Source: Anaeromicrobium sediminis (GTDB lineage: Bacteria; Bacillota; Clostridia; Peptostreptococcales; Thermotaleaceae). From it: a stretch of 64,000 nt of DNA. The notes beneath the pieces were generated by a model that was not told the origin of the DNA, ran no database searches, and worked only from the letters and a program-made list of their open reading frames with translations. The translations under genes and the position numbers were made by a program. The first letter of the stretch is position 1; each line of letters begins with the position of its first letter. Shown here one piece after another: positions 62,705-64,000 of the stretch. The stretch covers positions 139,014-203,013 of the forward strand of contig NZ_NIBG01000008.1 in NCBI RefSeq assembly GCF_002270055.1, in the 5' to 3' direction.

Positions 62705-63838
62705 TTATTTGTCCTCATATATGAAGTCTAATATATTAGTTTCACCACTATGTACAAATTGATATATTATACTATTTTCTAAATGTATATTTTTAATGTT
62801 TATTAATAGATCTTTGTATTCTGATTCTAATTCTTCATTAATTTTAGCTGCCTTTTTTTCATCATATGCCCCTACTACTAGCTGATTTGAATCTGTTATA
62901 TAATATATGCCCCATATGTCTCCACTTAAATAATATATATCTTTTTTCACATGGTTATTATTAGAGTTAAATTCAGTAATTAATGTTCCCCCTTCATAAT
63001 CATTGATCATACTATGGGGTTTATTCTTTTCTATTAGCTCTAGAAACTTGCTTTTATCCTTTATTAAATACAGCATAATATATTCTCTTTTCCTTAGGGA
63101 AAAGGCTGCTTCTTGAGGACTTATTCTCATTTCACTCTTAATTTCAACGTTACATATTTTATTATTTTTTAATTTCATCTCAGACACAACTAGTTTATAC
63201 TTTTGATTTAAATCTATAATACTTTCTACTATATATTTATCTTCTTCTATCTTCTCCACAGTATTCTTTAATAATATGGATGGAGTTTTAACAAAGTGGA
63301 TTTCATTCTCATTACTTGATAAATATTTTATTCCATCCTTATCTAATCCCACACTTCTCATAATATAATAGTTTATTAGTTCATTGCTATTAGACAATCC
63401 TATACATATTTTATTTAATAATAAGATTTCTTCCTCTTCATTTAATTCATTGTCCCTATCTATCATATGAAAATTATCTATTTGCTCTATCCATTCTTCA
63501 CTTTCAAAGGGATTTTTTTCTATGGCCTTTTTTATTAAAAACTTGGCTTCCTTAAGAGTTATCTCTACTAATTCTCCTCCTAGGCCTCCCATCATTTTTA
63601 ATATTTCTGTTTTTAATATATCATCTTCTATTACTTCTTTATAATTATCTATTCCGAATTCTTCATAGTCTAGGTGAAATAATTGATGAAAATTATTTTG
63701 TTCATAGTCTTTCCATTGTATATATACTCCTACAACTCCCATAAGGCGGGTATTAGTGGCCATGGCCTTTACAAATTTATACTCCTTTTTTATTTCTTTA
63801 TCTTTATATCCTTCTATTACTTTTAATCTATTTCTCAT
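62705..63838 (-). CDS. Unrecognised 377-residue cytosolic protein
   Basis: A soluble, mixed alpha/beta, charged protein (MRNRLKVIEGYKDKEIKK, then ATNTRLMGVVGVYIQWKD, FHQLFHLDYEEFGIDNYK and LMGGLGGELVEITLKEAKFL-like segments; late Gly-Thr-rich strands). No signal peptide or membrane segment and no family I can name. ATG 63838 has AAGGAG 6 bases upstream; the ORF start at 63925 has none. It is followed at once by the EamA gene. Bases 63839-64000 hold no gene I can support. Confidence 0.75.
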   Translation of the reverse strand: MRNRLKVIEGYKDKEIKKEYKFVKAMATNTRLMGVVGVYIQWKDYEQNNFHQLFHLDYEEFGIDNYKEVIEDDILKTEILKMMGGLGGELVEITLKEAKFLIKKAIEKNPFESEEWIEQIDNFHMIDRDNELNEEEEILLLNKICIGLSNSNELINYYIMRSVGLDKDGIKYLSSNENEIHFVKTPSILLKNTVEKIEEDKYIVESIIDLNQKYKLVVSEMKLKNNKICNVEIKSEMRISPQEAAFSLRKREYIMLYLIKDKSKFLELIEKNKPHSMINDYEGGTLITEFNSNNNHVKKDIYYLSGDIWGIYYITDSNQLVVGAYDEKKAAKINEELESEYKDLLINIKNIHLENSIIYQFVHSGETNILDFIYEDK

Positions 63839-64000
63839 TAATTTCTCCTTTTGTATTGTACTAGCTGTTTTGAGTATAGTTTTTTTATATTTTATTGTCA
63901 AGTATTTACCTTTTTCCGTAATCATATGTAATATATAATTATATTTTATTCATAAAATAAAAGCCTTCCTTGATTTGATATGCTCCCCTTATAATAGACA

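Noticed and set aside
63926..64000. End of another minus-strand gene at the right edge
   Set aside because: Two short open frames exist on the minus strand but neither is long enough to identify.

Overview
The window is a low-GC, sporulating, flagellated Firmicute chromosome segment, most likely a clostridial anaerobe. The evidence is AT-rich codon use, a long-form HPF preceded by what looks like a raiA-type RNA, the YyaC spore protein, a CsrA/FliW flagellin circuit, S-layer homology (SLH) surface proteins and a SAM-I riboswitch on metK. I cannot name the species. Almost everything lies on the minus strand, so operons read right to left. I see no prophage, complete insertion sequence, tRNA, rRNA or CRISPR array.

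1-6.4 kb is a housekeeping block: the first codons of a Tex-like gene, prfB (with the programmed +1 frameshift), secA, a DUF5317 membrane protein and hpf. Upstream of hpf there is a structured RNA of about 210 nt with its own promoter and terminator. A cluster of DnaA-box-like sites lies between that RNA and hpf.

6.4-24.8 kb is a late flagellar region: fliT/flgN-like, fliS, fliD, flaG, a second FliS-like gene and a small flagellin; then a FliK/DUF6240-like gene with a 52-residue companion ORF, divergent from yaaR; a broken LAGLIDADG endonuclease gene; the major flagellin; csrA, fliW, a DUF6470 gene, flgL, flgK, flgN, flgM, yvyF, comFC and recD2. Sigma-28-type promoters can be read in front of both flagellins, the FliK-like gene, yaaR and flgM. 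The major flagellin leader carries a near-consensus CsrA hairpin, which fits CsrA-FliW control of flagellin translation.

24.8-31.4 kb is mixed: a secreted copper-amine-oxidase-like domain protein, a ComK-like regulator whose promoter carries a LexA-type box, an orphan sigma-70-family factor, metK behind a SAM-I riboswitch, a small membrane exporter, a TtcA-like tRNA thiolase and yyaC.

31.4-41.5 kb holds cell-surface genes shaped by duplication: two tandem SLH proteins, and two copies of a VanZ plus coiled-coil gene pair. An intact chemoreceptor follows one copy and a decayed chemoreceptor tail follows the other.

41.5-61.7 kb is an exopolysaccharide/cell-wall glycan locus: galU, galE, flippase, acyltransferase, polymerase, two GT4 glycosyltransferases, an epimerase, the initiating sugar transferase, a UDP-sugar dehydrogenase and a PglF-type dehydratase. 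Two further SLH proteins are embedded just downstream of the CpsB/CpsD/YveK phosphoregulatory trio. The window ends with an EamA transporter and an unrecognised 377-residue protein. Short perfect or near-perfect intergenic hairpins are unusually common throughout.
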